Shown piece after piece: positions 1-7,247 of a stretch of 10,463 bases of DNA. Below the pieces are notes generated by a model. It saw nothing but the letters and a program-made list of their open reading frames with translations, ran no database searches and had not been told where the DNA came from. The stretch's first letter is position 1. Each line of letters begins with the position of its first letter. The DNA comes from Candidatus Competibacteraceae bacterium (GTDB lineage Bacteria > Pseudomonadota > Gammaproteobacteria > Competibacterales > Competibacteraceae). The stretch lies in assembly GCA_020445005.1 (NCBI GenBank), contig JAGRHM010000253.1, positions 450 to 10,912 on the forward strand, in the 5' to 3' direction. The translations under genes were made by a program, and so were the position numbers.

Positions 1-645
1 GCGCGAGTCGCTTTTCCCGACCGGGGTCATGCCGGTCCCGAAGACAGCGTCGGCATTCGTTACAGTGACCGCCAACCTAGCCTAACCGTTAATCCCGGAC
101 GCATCGCGCCCCAACATCCTGCCTTCGCTGGTGATGAACGTCATCACTGGGCGCGCAGCCGCAAGGCGCTGGCTGTGGAATTCATGCTTCGAGGCCAGCG
201 GTTGTTCATGATCGTTTGTCATTTCAAATCGATGCGTTCAAACACTCGCCGCGAGGAGGATTATGCCAAAAAACAGCGTCACGCTCAGGCCGAAGTCATC
301 CACGGTTTTGCTGCTGATCTATTGGCCTGCGATCCACAGGCGGCTATTGTGCTATTGGGCGATCTCAATGACTTGCCCGGCTCCAGGACGCTGAAACTGC
401 TGAAAGGCGAACAGTTCTACAATGTGCTGGACGATCTGCCGCGCGGCCAATGTTACACCCGGCGACATGGCAATGAACCGCAGGCGCTGGATCATATCCT
501 GATCAGTCCCACCTTGCGACGTGGGGCGACAGCACGCATTCCCCATAACCACAGTGATGTGGCGCCCGGTCAAGAGCCGGCTAGTGACCACGATCCGGTG
601 GTGGCGGAATTGCCGGCGCTGGGGAATTTAGCGAGTGGTGAGTAG
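1..645 (+). CDS. Endonuclease/exonuclease/phosphatase (DNase I-like) family protein, 5' partial
   Basis: The reading frame is open from base 1, so the gene starts upstream; 214 codons remain, roughly the C-terminal two thirds of a DNase I-like domain (PF03372 family). Landmarks in order: an RSRKALAVEF strand, CHFKSM, the metal/catalytic GDLND at about codons 120-124, LDHILIS, and SDHDPV at about codons 195-200, whose His is the general acid/base position in this fold. The family are Mg-dependent phosphodiesterases acting on nucleic acids, lipids or other phosphoesters; the missing N-terminus prevents choosing a substrate or knowing whether it is secreted. An internal Met at 175 is not the true start because homologous sequence (for example the RKALAVEF block) precedes it. 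The last codons, Ala-Ser-Gly-Glu-stop, lie inside a 7-bp tandem repeat, so the natural C-terminus may have been altered. It converges on phaC. Confidence 0.85.
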   Translation, partial: ARVAFPDRGHAGPEDSVGIRYSDRQPSLTVNPGRIAPQHPAFAGDERHHWARSRKALAVEFMLRGQRLFMIVCHFKSMRSNTRREEDYAKKQRHAQAEVIHGFAADLLACDPQAAIVLLGDLNDLPGSRTLKLLKGEQFYNVLDDLPRGQCYTRRHGNEPQALDHILISPTLRRGATARIPHNHSDVAPGQEPASDHDPVVAELPALGNLASGE

Positions 646-665
646 CGGGTGGCGAGTGGCGAATA
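631..665 (+). repeat. Heptanucleotide tandem repeat array, left copy (consensus GCGAGTR)
   Basis: Five consecutive 7-bp units: gcgagtg, gtgagta, gcgggtg, gcgagtg, gcgaata. The array begins within the last codons of the phosphatase-family gene and supplies its TAG stop (643-645). It resembles the short tandemly repeated repetitive (STRR) heptamers described in cyanobacteria and other bacteria, though I cannot say which family. Positions 639-659 match positions 740-760 in inverted orientation at 18 of 21 bases. Confidence 0.75.
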
Positions 666-692
666 AAAAAGGCCGCCGTTTTCACGACGACC
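665..692 (-). terminator. Rho-independent terminator of phaC
   Basis: Read on the minus strand, a 9-bp stem (ggtcgtcgt paired with acggcggcc, two G-U wobbles) closes a GAAA tetraloop and is followed directly by six T residues. It lies 78 bp after the phaC stop. On the plus strand the two wobbles become C-A mismatches and the trailing tract is interrupted, so the hairpin is built mainly to stop phaC transcripts and only weakly to stop the converging upstream gene. Confidence 0.85.
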
Positions 693-733
693 CTTTCTTT
701 GATGGCGTCAGCAAGGATGGACTGCTCTTCGCG

Positions 734-761
734 CATCCACCACTCGCTAATCGCTACTCAT
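734..761 (-). repeat. Heptanucleotide tandem repeat array, right copy (inverted)
   Basis: On the minus strand this reads atgagta, gcgatta, gcgagtg, gtggatg: four units of the same heptamer family as 631-665 but in opposite orientation. It sits in the 3' untranslated part of phaC, 9 bp past the stop codon. With the left array it brackets the terminator, giving an element of about 120 bp with imperfect inverted ends and no evident target-site duplication. Confidence 0.65.
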
Positions 762-769
762 TCATCCTA

Positions 770-2590
770 TCACTTGGTCAGCCGCATCTTCACATATGAA
801 CCCGGCGCGTCCTCGATCACCGGCAGCTTGCCCGTGCCAGGCACCCGAGCCGGGATTTTTTCACCCGAGTTCTTGCTCAGCCACTTGTACCAGTCCGGCC
901 ACCAGGAGCCTTCCGTCTGCTTAGCTTCTTTCAGCCATTCGTCGGGGTCGGCCACATGCTGTTTGGTATTGGTCCAGTAGAAATACTTGTTAGCGGCGGG
1001 TGGATTGATCGGGCCGGCGATATGGCCGGAGCCGCTCAGCACAAACCGCACCGGACCACCCAGCATGAGTGTACCCGCATAATTGGACTTCCACGGTGAG
1101 ATGTGATCTTCGATTGCCGAGAGGAAGTAGGTCGGCACCTTGATCTGGGTGAGATCAATGGGCGTGCCCAGCAGGGAAATACCGCCGGGATCTTTCAGCC
1201 GGTTATGCTGATAGAAGTTGCGCAGATAAAAACTGTGCATCTTCGCCGGCATCCGGGTGGAATCGGAATTCCAGTACAAGAGATCGAAGGGGAAGGGATC
1301 CTTGCCCAGCAGATAGTTGTTGATGAAGAACGACCACATTAAGTCGTTAGCGCGCAACATGCTAAAAGTAGTCGCCATCTCGCTGCCGTCGAGATAGCCC
1401 TTGACCGCCATGCGCTTCTCCAGCGAGGCGATTTGTTCTTCCTCAATGAAGACTTCCAGTTCGCCCGGCTGCGAGAAATCGAGCATCGTGGTCAAATGCG
1501 TGCCTGAATTGATGCGCGGTGTGCCTTTGGCCGCCAGATAGGCATTGGTGATGCCCAGCAACGTACCGCCCAAGCAGTAACCTAGTGCATTGACTTCGCT
1601 TTCGCCGGTCGCTTGCTCAATGGCGTCCAGCGCGGCCAGCGGCCCGTCCTTTAAATAATCCTCGAAACCCTTTTCGGCCATCTTCTCGTCTGGATTGATC
1701 CAGGACATCAGAAATACCGTAAAGCCCTGATCGACTGCCCACTTGATCAGCGAATTCTTGGGCCGCAAATCCATGATGTAAAACTTGTTGATCCACGGCG
1801 GGAAAATCAGCAGCGGCTTTTTGAAGACCTCGGGCGTGCTGGGATCATACTGGAGAAGCTGCATCATCTCGTTCTGATAGACCACCTTGCCGGGCGTGGT
1901 TGCAACATTCTTGCCCAGTTCGAAGGCGTTCAGATCGGTCATCCGAATGTTGAGCTTGCCCTTGCCACGCTCGAGGTCGTCGAGCATGTTCTTCAGGCCA
2001 TTGATCAGATTCTCGCCACCGGATTCGATGGTCGTCCGTAACACTTCGGGATTGGTCATCACGAAATTGCTGGGCGACATGGCATCGATAAACTGGCGGG
2101 TATAAAACTGCAGCTTTTTCTTGGTCTTTTCGTCGAACCCTTCGACGTTGGCGACCATGTCCTGGAGCCAGCCGGCAGTCAGCAGGTAGGATTGCTTGAT
2201 GTAGGAGAACAGAGCGTTGTCCTGCCAATCGTCGTGCTTGAAGCGCTTGTCGCCCTTCGGTTCGCGGATGACCGCTTCCATCGGTTGCTGGCTGAACAGG
2301 GCGGGCACGGCTTTCTGCCACAGGTCCATATAGTTTTGCCACAGGGACGTCTGCGCCTGCATCAGCTTGGCGGGATCCGCCATGATCTTCTGAGTCAATT
2401 CCATGAAGGACCGCGCCAAGGACATGGTGTCTTGCAGGTCATATTTACCGTCGGTACCCTGACGGTTCATGAATTCCTTGACGATAACCTGACTTTTTTC
2501 AGCAATATGATTAAAGAGCTGCGTCATTTGCGCTGGATCAGGCATCTTTACTTCAGGCATTTTCAGTTCGGGACTTTTTTGCTCGGCCAT
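770..2590 (-). CDS. phaC: Class I poly(3-hydroxyalkanoate) synthase PhaC
   Basis: This 606-residue cytoplasmic enzyme polymerises (R)-3-hydroxyacyl-CoA into PHA on the granule surface, releasing CoA. The alpha/beta-hydrolase catalytic domain carries the modified lipase box GYCLGG with nucleophile Cys339, then Asp495 (in SAIEDHISPW) and His523 (in SGSGHIAGP). The Asp-His spacing of 28 equals that of the Cupriavidus necator enzyme (Asp480, His508), and the order Cys-Asp-His is complete. The length and absence of a PhaE or PhaR subunit gene point to class I, which prefers short-chain monomers. The N-terminus has a small repeated stretch (ELKMPEVKMPDPAQM). The start at 2590 is supported by GAGGAA six bases upstream. 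A phasin gene lies 167 bp upstream on the same strand, but a terminator intervenes, so phaC probably has its own promoter. Very secure assignment. Confidence 0.97.
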   Translation of the reverse strand: MAEQKSPELKMPEVKMPDPAQMTQLFNHIAEKSQVIVKEFMNRQGTDGKYDLQDTMSLARSFMELTQKIMADPAKLMQAQTSLWQNYMDLWQKAVPALFSQQPMEAVIREPKGDKRFKHDDWQDNALFSYIKQSYLLTAGWLQDMVANVEGFDEKTKKKLQFYTRQFIDAMSPSNFVMTNPEVLRTTIESGGENLINGLKNMLDDLERGKGKLNIRMTDLNAFELGKNVATTPGKVVYQNEMMQLLQYDPSTPEVFKKPLLIFPPWINKFYIMDLRPKNSLIKWAVDQGFTVFLMSWINPDEKMAEKGFEDYLKDGPLAALDAIEQATGESEVNALGYCLGGTLLGITNAYLAAKGTPRINSGTHLTTMLDFSQPGELEVFIEEEQIASLEKRMAVKGYLDGSEMATTFSMLRANDLMWSFFINNYLLGKDPFPFDLLYWNSDSTRMPAKMHSFYLRNFYQHNRLKDPGGISLLGTPIDLTQIKVPTYFLSAIEDHISPWKSNYAGTLMLGGPVRFVLSGSGHIAGPINPPAANKYFYWTNTKQHVADPDEWLKEAKQTEGSWWPDWYKWLSKNSGEKIPARVPGTGKLPVIEDAPGSYVKMRLTK

Positions 2591-2633
2591 GCATCGTTCC
2601 TCATCGTTATGGTGGTTCGCTTAAATCACTTTT

Positions 2634-2663
2634 ATTCTAGCTTATGTTGCATCCCTGGCGTCA
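2634..2663 (-). promoter_or_regulatory. Candidate sigma-70 promoter for phaC
   Basis: On the minus strand, TGACGC (2658-2663) and TAGAAT (2634-2639) are 18 bp apart, about 45 bp upstream of the phaC start and downstream of the phasin terminator. The -10 is a good match and the -35 is poor. A promoter is expected here because of the intervening terminator, but the exact elements are a guess. Confidence 0.35.
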
Positions 2664-2684
2664 GCCGCGCGAACCAAAAACCGT

Positions 2685-2732
2685 AAAAAACAATCGGACA
2701 GGCCGCCACGGAAATTCCGCGAGGGCCTGCCC
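2685..2732 (-). terminator. Rho-independent terminator between phasin and phaC
   Basis: On the minus strand, GGGCAGGCC pairs with GGCCTGTCC over nine base pairs (one G-U). A second inner stem (about cgcgg with ccgtg) extends the hairpin, and attgtttttt follows. The hairpin starts 25 bp after the phasin stop. It should end most phasin transcripts and leave phaC to its own promoter or to readthrough. Confidence 0.85.
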
Positions 2733-2757
2733 GCTCTGGCATATAGCGTGAGCCGCC

Positions 2758-3219
2758 TTACTTGGCGGTAACCAGCGACTTGAGTTCCTGCAAGCTCTCG
2801 GTCACGCGCTTGTTGATAATGGCGAATGCGTCAGTGTTGGACTTGTTGACCATTTCAGCCAGTTCGCGCATGTTGGCCAGCGCCTGCTCAAAAGCCTTGC
2901 GCGCCAGTTCGGCCTGTTTGGTGCTCATTTCCTGCGGGTTGCCCACGCTGGAGAGTTGCTGAGCAATGGCCGACACTTCATTCATGGCCTGGCTCAGAAT
3001 TTCCGCCTGACGCTGAGCAACGGCTTGCATACCCTGCACAGCAGCCTGATTCGCGGCGGTCAGCGCCTCAATGTTCTTACGCTGCGCATCCATGATGGCC
3101 TGCATATCGAAGCCAGGAATTTTCATGTCGCCGAGCATCTTGGTGACGTCGAACTTGCTCATATCGAACTTGCTGAAATCGACGTTGGCGAACGGATTGA
3201 AGGGGTTGGGGGTAGACAT
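2758..3219 (-). CDS. Phasin family protein (PHA granule-associated)
   Basis: The 153-residue protein is Ala/Gln/Glu/Lys-rich and almost entirely helical after a short Pro/Phe/Asp N-terminus, with the features of the Phasin_2 family (PF09361): an amphipathic helix around NIEALTAANQAAVQGMQAVAQRQ (residues 49-71), a break near SSVGNPQEM (90-98), then further helices to the C-terminal LQELKSLVTAK. Phasins coat PHA granules, limit their size and stabilise their surface. The N-terminus contains a small internal duplication, FSKFD-MSKFD (residues 15-24). No Cys, no signal peptide, no membrane segment. Start at 3219 is backed by AGAGGAGA (3227-3234) seven bases upstream, a strong site that suits an abundant protein. 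Adjacent phaC supports the role. Family assignment is firm; a subtype symbol such as phaP would be a guess. Confidence 0.92.
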   Translation of the reverse strand: MSTPNPFNPFANVDFSKFDMSKFDVTKMLGDMKIPGFDMQAIMDAQRKNIEALTAANQAAVQGMQAVAQRQAEILSQAMNEVSAIAQQLSSVGNPQEMSTKQAELARKAFEQALANMRELAEMVNKSNTDAFAIINKRVTESLQELKSLVTAK

Positions 3220-3265
3220 GAGGGTTTCTCCTCTCAGTGAATGACCAAGTTAAAAAGTTTGTTTA

Positions 3266-3340
3266 TTGTGCAGCGCAACACGATGAGCGTATTTTGCACA
3301 CTGCAAAGTGAGTGTCAACTCTTTTCTTTGCAGTGCAGCA
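3266..3340. promoter_or_regulatory. Three TGCA-type palindromes, candidate PhaR-like operators
   Basis: Three dyads sit in 75 bp: TTGTG-cag-CGCAA (3266-3278, one mismatch), TTTGCA-cac-TGCAAA (3293-3307, perfect) and TGCA-g-TGCA (3329-3337, perfect). Centres are 28 and 33 bp apart. PhaR repressors of Paracoccus and Cupriavidus are known to bind TGC-rich dyads in phasin promoters and to be released by PHA. The resemblance is by eye; no phaR gene lies in the window. Confidence 0.5.
3291..3318 (-). promoter_or_regulatory. Sigma-70 promoter of the phasin gene
   Basis: On the minus strand a perfect TTGACA (3313-3318) is followed after 16 bp by CAAAAT (3291-3296). A start point near 3284 would give a leader of about 65 nt before the phasin start. 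One palindrome occupies the -10/spacer region and another lies just upstream of the -35, so binding there would block polymerase. Confidence 0.6.
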
Positions 3341-3356
3341 TTATTTTTTCGCCTCA

Positions 3357-6008
3357 TCACTTTACTCCCAGGCTTTTGGCTGCAATTTCATAAACATCCG
3401 GTGACAGCTCCGGCGTTGCCAGTACTCGCTCCAAGGCATGGCGCATCCCTCCTTGACACACCGGGTCGTAGTGACGCCAGCGGGTGAACGCTCCCATCAG
3501 CCGCGCTGCGATTTGTGGGTTGAAAGCGTTCAGGGCTAACACCTGGTCGGCCAAAAAAGTATAGCCGCTGCCATCGGCGGCGTGAAAATGAATCGGATTC
3601 GCCTGACAAAAAGCGCCAATCAGCGCCCGCACCTTGTTGGGATTGCGGAGATTAAAGGCTTCATGCGCCATGAGCCGCCGAACCACGTCTAAAGCGCCGG
3701 GCTGGCGCGAGGTCGCTTGTAGAGTCAGCCATTTGTCGACGACCAGAGGTTCATTGCGCCAACGATTGTAGAACGCCGTCAGCGCCTCATGCCGTTCGAG
3801 TCCAGTACTATTGACCAACGGCGTTAATGCGCCAAGCTGATCGGTCATGTTGCCGGCAGTATGGAATTGTTCGAGGCACCGGGTTCGTAGTTCGGGTTCA
3901 TCCAGTTGCATCAGATAATCCAGGCAGACATTCTTGAGCGCCCGCTGGCCAATCGCGCCGGCATCGATACGATAATCGCCAAAGCCGCACGCGCATAGGG
4001 TTTCATAGGCAGACAACAAAGAGGCGCGCAAGCGTTCGGCCAGGGTGCGCTGGACAAAGCGCCGGGCTGCATGAATACCGGTGACATCCACCACCGTCAT
4101 CTGCTCCGCCAGCCAGGTTTCGCCGGGCAAGCTCAAAACCTGGGCTAACAACGCCGGATCCGCTCCTGAAGTCAACGCCTGACCAAAAGCGGCGCTGAAA
4201 GACTCCGGCAGCATCCAGGCCTGCCCCTGCCGGCGATCCTCGACCAGCGTCAGGATGAGGCGAGTCGCCAGCGTCTGGCCTGCATCCCAGCGATTAAAAT
4301 CATCGCTATCATGCGCCAGTCGGAAGCGCAAGTCATCGTCGCTTTCGGCGCTGTTGATCTTCACTGGAGCGGAAAAGCCTCGTAGCAGCGAGGGAACTGG
4401 TCGCGAGTGAACATTGATAAAATTGAAAACGTGCTCCGTTTCACGCAGTTCCAGGACCCGACTCGTTCCCTGGGGTTCATGCTCCCCGGCAAGTTGCAAG
4501 GGCAAGTCGCGCCCCTCCGTATCCAACAGACCGATCGCCAGCGGGATATGGAACGGTTCCTTATGCGATTGATCCGGGGTGGGCGGACAAGATTGCTGGA
4601 TGATCAGCGTATAGCAGCGTGTATCGGGATCGTAGGCGTCGTTGACCGTTAGCTCTGGCGTACCGGCCTGATTGTACCAACGCTTGAACTGAGTGAAATC
4701 CGCGCCATTGGCGTCGGCTATCGCCGCGGCGAAATCGTCACAGGTGACCGCCTGTCCATCATGGCGTTGGAAATAGAGGTCCATGCCGCGCCGGAAGCCC
4801 TCCTGACCCAGCAGGGTTTGCATCATGCGGATGACTTCGGCCCCTTTGTTGTAAACGGTGACAGTATAAAAGTTGTTGATCTCGATGTAGGAATCCGGCC
4901 GTACCGGATGCGCCATCGGCCCGGCGTCCTGCGGAAACTGACTGCTGCGCAGGATGCGGACATCTTCGATACGCTTGACCCCGCGCGAGCCGAGATCGCT
5001 GGAAAATTCCTGGTCGCGAAACACGGTTAGCCCTTCCTTGAGACTAAGTTGGAACCAATCGCGACAGGTGATTCGGTTGCCGGTCCAGTTATGGAAATAT
5101 TCGTGACCGATCACGCCTAGGATGCCCTGGTAGTCGGCGTCGGTCGCCGTTTCCGGCTTGGCCAAAACATATTTCGTATTAAAAATATTGAGGCCCTTGT
5201 TTTCCATGGCCCCCATATTGAAATCGCCTACCGCCACAATCATGTAAAGATCCAGGTCGTATTCTAGACCAAAGCGCTCCTCGTCCCAAGTCATCGCCTG
5301 TTTAAGGGAATACATAGCGTGTTCGCATTGGCCGATATTTTCCGGCTCGACATAGATGCGCAGCGCAACCTGGCGTCCCGAGTGGGCCGTGAACCGATCC
5401 TCGACCGCTTGCAGGCGGCCGGCGACTAGGGCGAATAAATAAGAGGGCTTAGGGAAGGGATCATGCCAGGTTGCCCAGTGGCGACCATCGGCCAGCTTGC
5501 CCTGATCGACAAGATTGCCGTTGGACAACAGCACCGGGTAGCGACTCTGATCCGCAACGATTGTGGTGGTGAAAACCGCCATGACATCCGGGCGGTCAAG
5601 AAAATAGGTGATGCGGCGAAAACCTTCGGCTTCGCATTGGGTGCAGAAGTTGCCGCTGGACTGGTAGAGACCCTCCAACGCAGCATTATCCTGGGGACGA
5701 AGGCGGGTTACGACCGTCAGCTCAAACTCGGCAGGCGGATCCAGCAGCGTCAAATGGTCGGCATCGAGTTGATAACGGTTGATATCAAGCGGCGATCCGT
5801 TGAGTTCCAGTGCCATCAATTCCAGGTGTTGTCCGTTCAGCATCAGTGGCGTTCCTGCGAGCGTGGATTCGGCGCGGACAATCTGTAGCCGGGAACGCAC
5901 GACCGTGAAATCCTCGCCCAATTCAAACCGCAAGGCAATTTCCGGAATGCGATAGCAGGAGGGAGCGTAGTCCTTTAGATAGGTAGTTGTGGGAACTTTG
6001 GTGGACAT
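3357..6008 (-). CDS. pepN: Aminopeptidase N (M1 family zinc metallopeptidase)
   Basis: The 883-residue protein is a broad-specificity cytoplasmic aminopeptidase that removes N-terminal residues in peptide turnover. Numbered from the chosen Met: GAMEN exopeptidase motif at 266-270, zinc-binding HEYFH at 302-306 (His302, Glu303, His306), third ligand Glu325 in LKEGLTVF, and catalytic Tyr386 in VTVYNKGAE. Each lies exactly five residues beyond its E. coli PepN counterpart, so the enzyme should be active. E. coli PepN is 870 residues. The frame could extend to a Met at 6068, but those 20 residues are not family-like, and the alignment supports MSTKVPTTTYLKDY; no clear ribosome binding site precedes 6008, so the start is the least certain point. 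The phasin promoter starts immediately downstream, and no terminator for pepN is visible. The Sel1-repeat gene is divergent. Confidence 0.96.
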   Translation of the reverse strand: MSTKVPTTTYLKDYAPSCYRIPEIALRFELGEDFTVVRSRLQIVRAESTLAGTPLMLNGQHLELMALELNGSPLDINRYQLDADHLTLLDPPAEFELTVVTRLRPQDNAALEGLYQSSGNFCTQCEAEGFRRITYFLDRPDVMAVFTTTIVADQSRYPVLLSNGNLVDQGKLADGRHWATWHDPFPKPSYLFALVAGRLQAVEDRFTAHSGRQVALRIYVEPENIGQCEHAMYSLKQAMTWDEERFGLEYDLDLYMIVAVGDFNMGAMENKGLNIFNTKYVLAKPETATDADYQGILGVIGHEYFHNWTGNRITCRDWFQLSLKEGLTVFRDQEFSSDLGSRGVKRIEDVRILRSSQFPQDAGPMAHPVRPDSYIEINNFYTVTVYNKGAEVIRMMQTLLGQEGFRRGMDLYFQRHDGQAVTCDDFAAAIADANGADFTQFKRWYNQAGTPELTVNDAYDPDTRCYTLIIQQSCPPTPDQSHKEPFHIPLAIGLLDTEGRDLPLQLAGEHEPQGTSRVLELRETEHVFNFINVHSRPVPSLLRGFSAPVKINSAESDDDLRFRLAHDSDDFNRWDAGQTLATRLILTLVEDRRQGQAWMLPESFSAAFGQALTSGADPALLAQVLSLPGETWLAEQMTVVDVTGIHAARRFVQRTLAERLRASLLSAYETLCACGFGDYRIDAGAIGQRALKNVCLDYLMQLDEPELRTRCLEQFHTAGNMTDQLGALTPLVNSTGLERHEALTAFYNRWRNEPLVVDKWLTLQATSRQPGALDVVRRLMAHEAFNLRNPNKVRALIGAFCQANPIHFHAADGSGYTFLADQVLALNAFNPQIAARLMGAFTRWRHYDPVCQGGMRHALERVLATPELSPDVYEIAAKSLGVK

Positions 6009-6147
6009 AGAGTCACTTTTGCGGTTGGAGTAAGAAGTACATGACATCCTTGGAGGATAGGCCGTCACGTTTGTTCGGAATTTTCGTTTGACCAGGGTTC
6101 CTGCAATTCAGCTTGCTGCATTCGTCGAACAGGGGTAAGTTTCAGAT

Positions 6148-6176
6148 TTATCAAATTCATTACAAAATGATAAAAT
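6148..6176 (+). promoter_or_regulatory. Candidate promoter of the Sel1-repeat gene
   Basis: TTATCA (6148-6153) and TAAAAT (6171-6176) are separated by 17 bp. Transcription would start near 6183, giving a leader of about 20 nt that contains AGGAG (6192-6196) before the ATG at 6205. The 196-bp gap to the divergent pepN is much more AT-rich than the surrounding genes. Confidence 0.5.
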
Positions 6177-6206
6177 TCATTGAAGACCGCCAGGAGATGA
6201 ATTCAT
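6153..6206. repeat. AATTCAT boxes around the Sel1 promoter and start
   Basis: AATTCAT occurs at 6154-6160, 6174-6180 and 6200-6206. The first two lie inside a 9-bp direct repeat AAATTCATT spaced exactly 20 bp. The third is half of the perfect 10-bp palindrome ATGAATTCAT (6197-6206) that overlaps the start codon. There is also an inverted pair, TTTATCA (6147-6153) and TGATAAA (6168-6174). These may be regulator sites, or chance in AT-rich DNA. Confidence 0.35.
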
Positions 6207-7179
6207 GATTCCGGGGCCAATTTACGAAGTTTTGCCTTATGCCTACATGCTGGTCGGCGCATTCGCGATCATTAGTATTGATATCATTATTGCAAAGGTC
6301 TGTGGACTCATTCTCATGATCCTGGGAGGAGTCATTTATCAAGCCAGAAGGCGTTACCGTCACCGCAAAACGCGGCTTGAGGATCTGAAGGGCGTCAAGG
6401 CCCGCGCTCAAAAAGCATTTGGCGGTGGCAACCAGGATACTGTGAAATCCCAGCAGGATTTCCAAAAAGGCGAGGACTGTTTCGAGAGGGGGGATTATCC
6501 AGAGGCGGTGAAATGGTACCTGAAGGCCGCTGAGGAGGGTAATCGTTCAGCTCAGGTCAATCTGGGGGCGATGTACGCCGAAGGCTGGGGAACGCCTCAG
6601 AATTTCCGGGAAGCGCTGTTCTGGTATCGCGCGGCTGCTCAACAAGGAGACGCCGTCGCTTTTTATAATCTGGGAGTCATGTATGTTGAAGGTCAAGGCA
6701 TGCCGCGCGATCTTCAGGAAGCCCTTAAATGCTATCGAAAAGCGGCTGATCAAGGTAATGTGCTGGCGCAATTCAACCTGGGAATGATGTACGAGCAGAA
6801 TGATGATGCATTGTCTCTACAGGAGGCTGTGGCCTGGTATCGAAAGGCGGCTGAACAGGACTACGCGCCGGCGCAGGTCAACCTGGCGGTGATGTATGTG
6901 GAAGGTCAAGGCGTCCATCGAGATCTGCTTGAGGCGCTCAAGTGGTATCAAAAAGCTGCTGCACAGGATTATGCGCCGGCTCAGTTCAATCTCGGGGTCA
7001 TGTATTTTCAAGGCCAGGAAGGCATACCCAAGGATCTGGGCATGGCCTATGTCTGGTTTTACCGGTCAGCAGATCAGGGGGATGAGGATGCCCGGATCAT
7101 GCGGGACAAGGTCGCAGGTCGTTTAACATCCGAGCAAAGAACCCATGCCCAGGAACTTTTGCAAGCACCAGTTGAATAA
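6205..7179 (+). CDS. Membrane-anchored Sel1-like repeat (SLR/TPR) protein
   Basis: The 324-residue protein opens with a strongly hydrophobic stretch (about residues 10-45, one segment or a tight two-helix hairpin around Asp26/Lys31) followed by RRRYRHRK, consistent with an inner-membrane anchor with the rest in the cytoplasm by the positive-inside rule. A linker to about residue 85 leads to a half repeat (97-112) and five Sel1 repeats of about 36 residues: 113-148, 149-184, 185-219, 221-256 and 257-293, each with the AxxxLGxMY...A..WYxKAAxQG pattern. The third is degenerate (EQNDDALSL replaces the EGQG loop). Sel1 repeats form protein-binding superhelices; no catalytic domain is seen and the partner is unknown. 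AGGAG eight bases upstream supports the start. Repeats 2 and 4 are very similar (VMYVEGQG), suggesting recent internal duplication. It converges on the TerD-protease gene with a 68-bp gap and no obvious terminator. Confidence 0.88.
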   Translation: MIPGPIYEVLPYAYMLVGAFAIISIDIIIAKVCGLILMILGGVIYQARRRYRHRKTRLEDLKGVKARAQKAFGGGNQDTVKSQQDFQKGEDCFERGDYPEAVKWYLKAAEEGNRSAQVNLGAMYAEGWGTPQNFREALFWYRAAAQQGDAVAFYNLGVMYVEGQGMPRDLQEALKCYRKAADQGNVLAQFNLGMMYEQNDDALSLQEAVAWYRKAAEQDYAPAQVNLAVMYVEGQGVHRDLLEALKWYQKAAAQDYAPAQFNLGVMYFQGQEGIPKDLGMAYVWFYRSADQGDEDARIMRDKVAGRLTSEQRTHAQELLQAPVE

Positions 7180-7247
7180 TACTGTTTCTTAACGGAAATT
7201 GAGCGGTTGTAAGCGATATGGTCATGAGACTGAATCAGCGTTAACGA

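Noticed and set aside
639..760. A small transposable element (MITE) with 21-bp inverted ends
   Set aside because: The inverted ends are runs of heptamers with three mismatches, no target-site duplication is visible, and the interior is simply the phaC terminator.
1845..2342. 165-codon minus-strand frame inside phaC
   Set aside because: Out-of-frame shadow of phaC on the same strand; composition is Arg/Gln-rich and unlike a real protein.
2192..2686. 164-codon plus-strand frame opposite the 5' part of phaC
   Set aside because: Antisense to the conserved phaC N-terminus and running into the phasin terminator region; no domain and no ribosome binding site.
2591..3356. A CRISPR array or small RNA gene in the pha intergenic regions
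   Set aside because: No regularly spaced direct repeats; the structured parts are accounted for by the terminator, the promoter and the palindromes.
5463..5888. 141-codon plus-strand frame opposite pepN
   Set aside because: Antisense shadow of a complete, conserved peptidase gene.
6009..6068. N-terminal extension of pepN by 20 codons
   Set aside because: The extra residues are not family-like, no Shine-Dalgarno fits the upstream Met codons, and the shorter form keeps every catalytic residue five positions from E. coli PepN.
7180..7247. Bidirectional terminator between the convergent Sel1 and TerD-protease genes
   Set aside because: I looked for a hairpin with a T-run on either strand and found none convincing.
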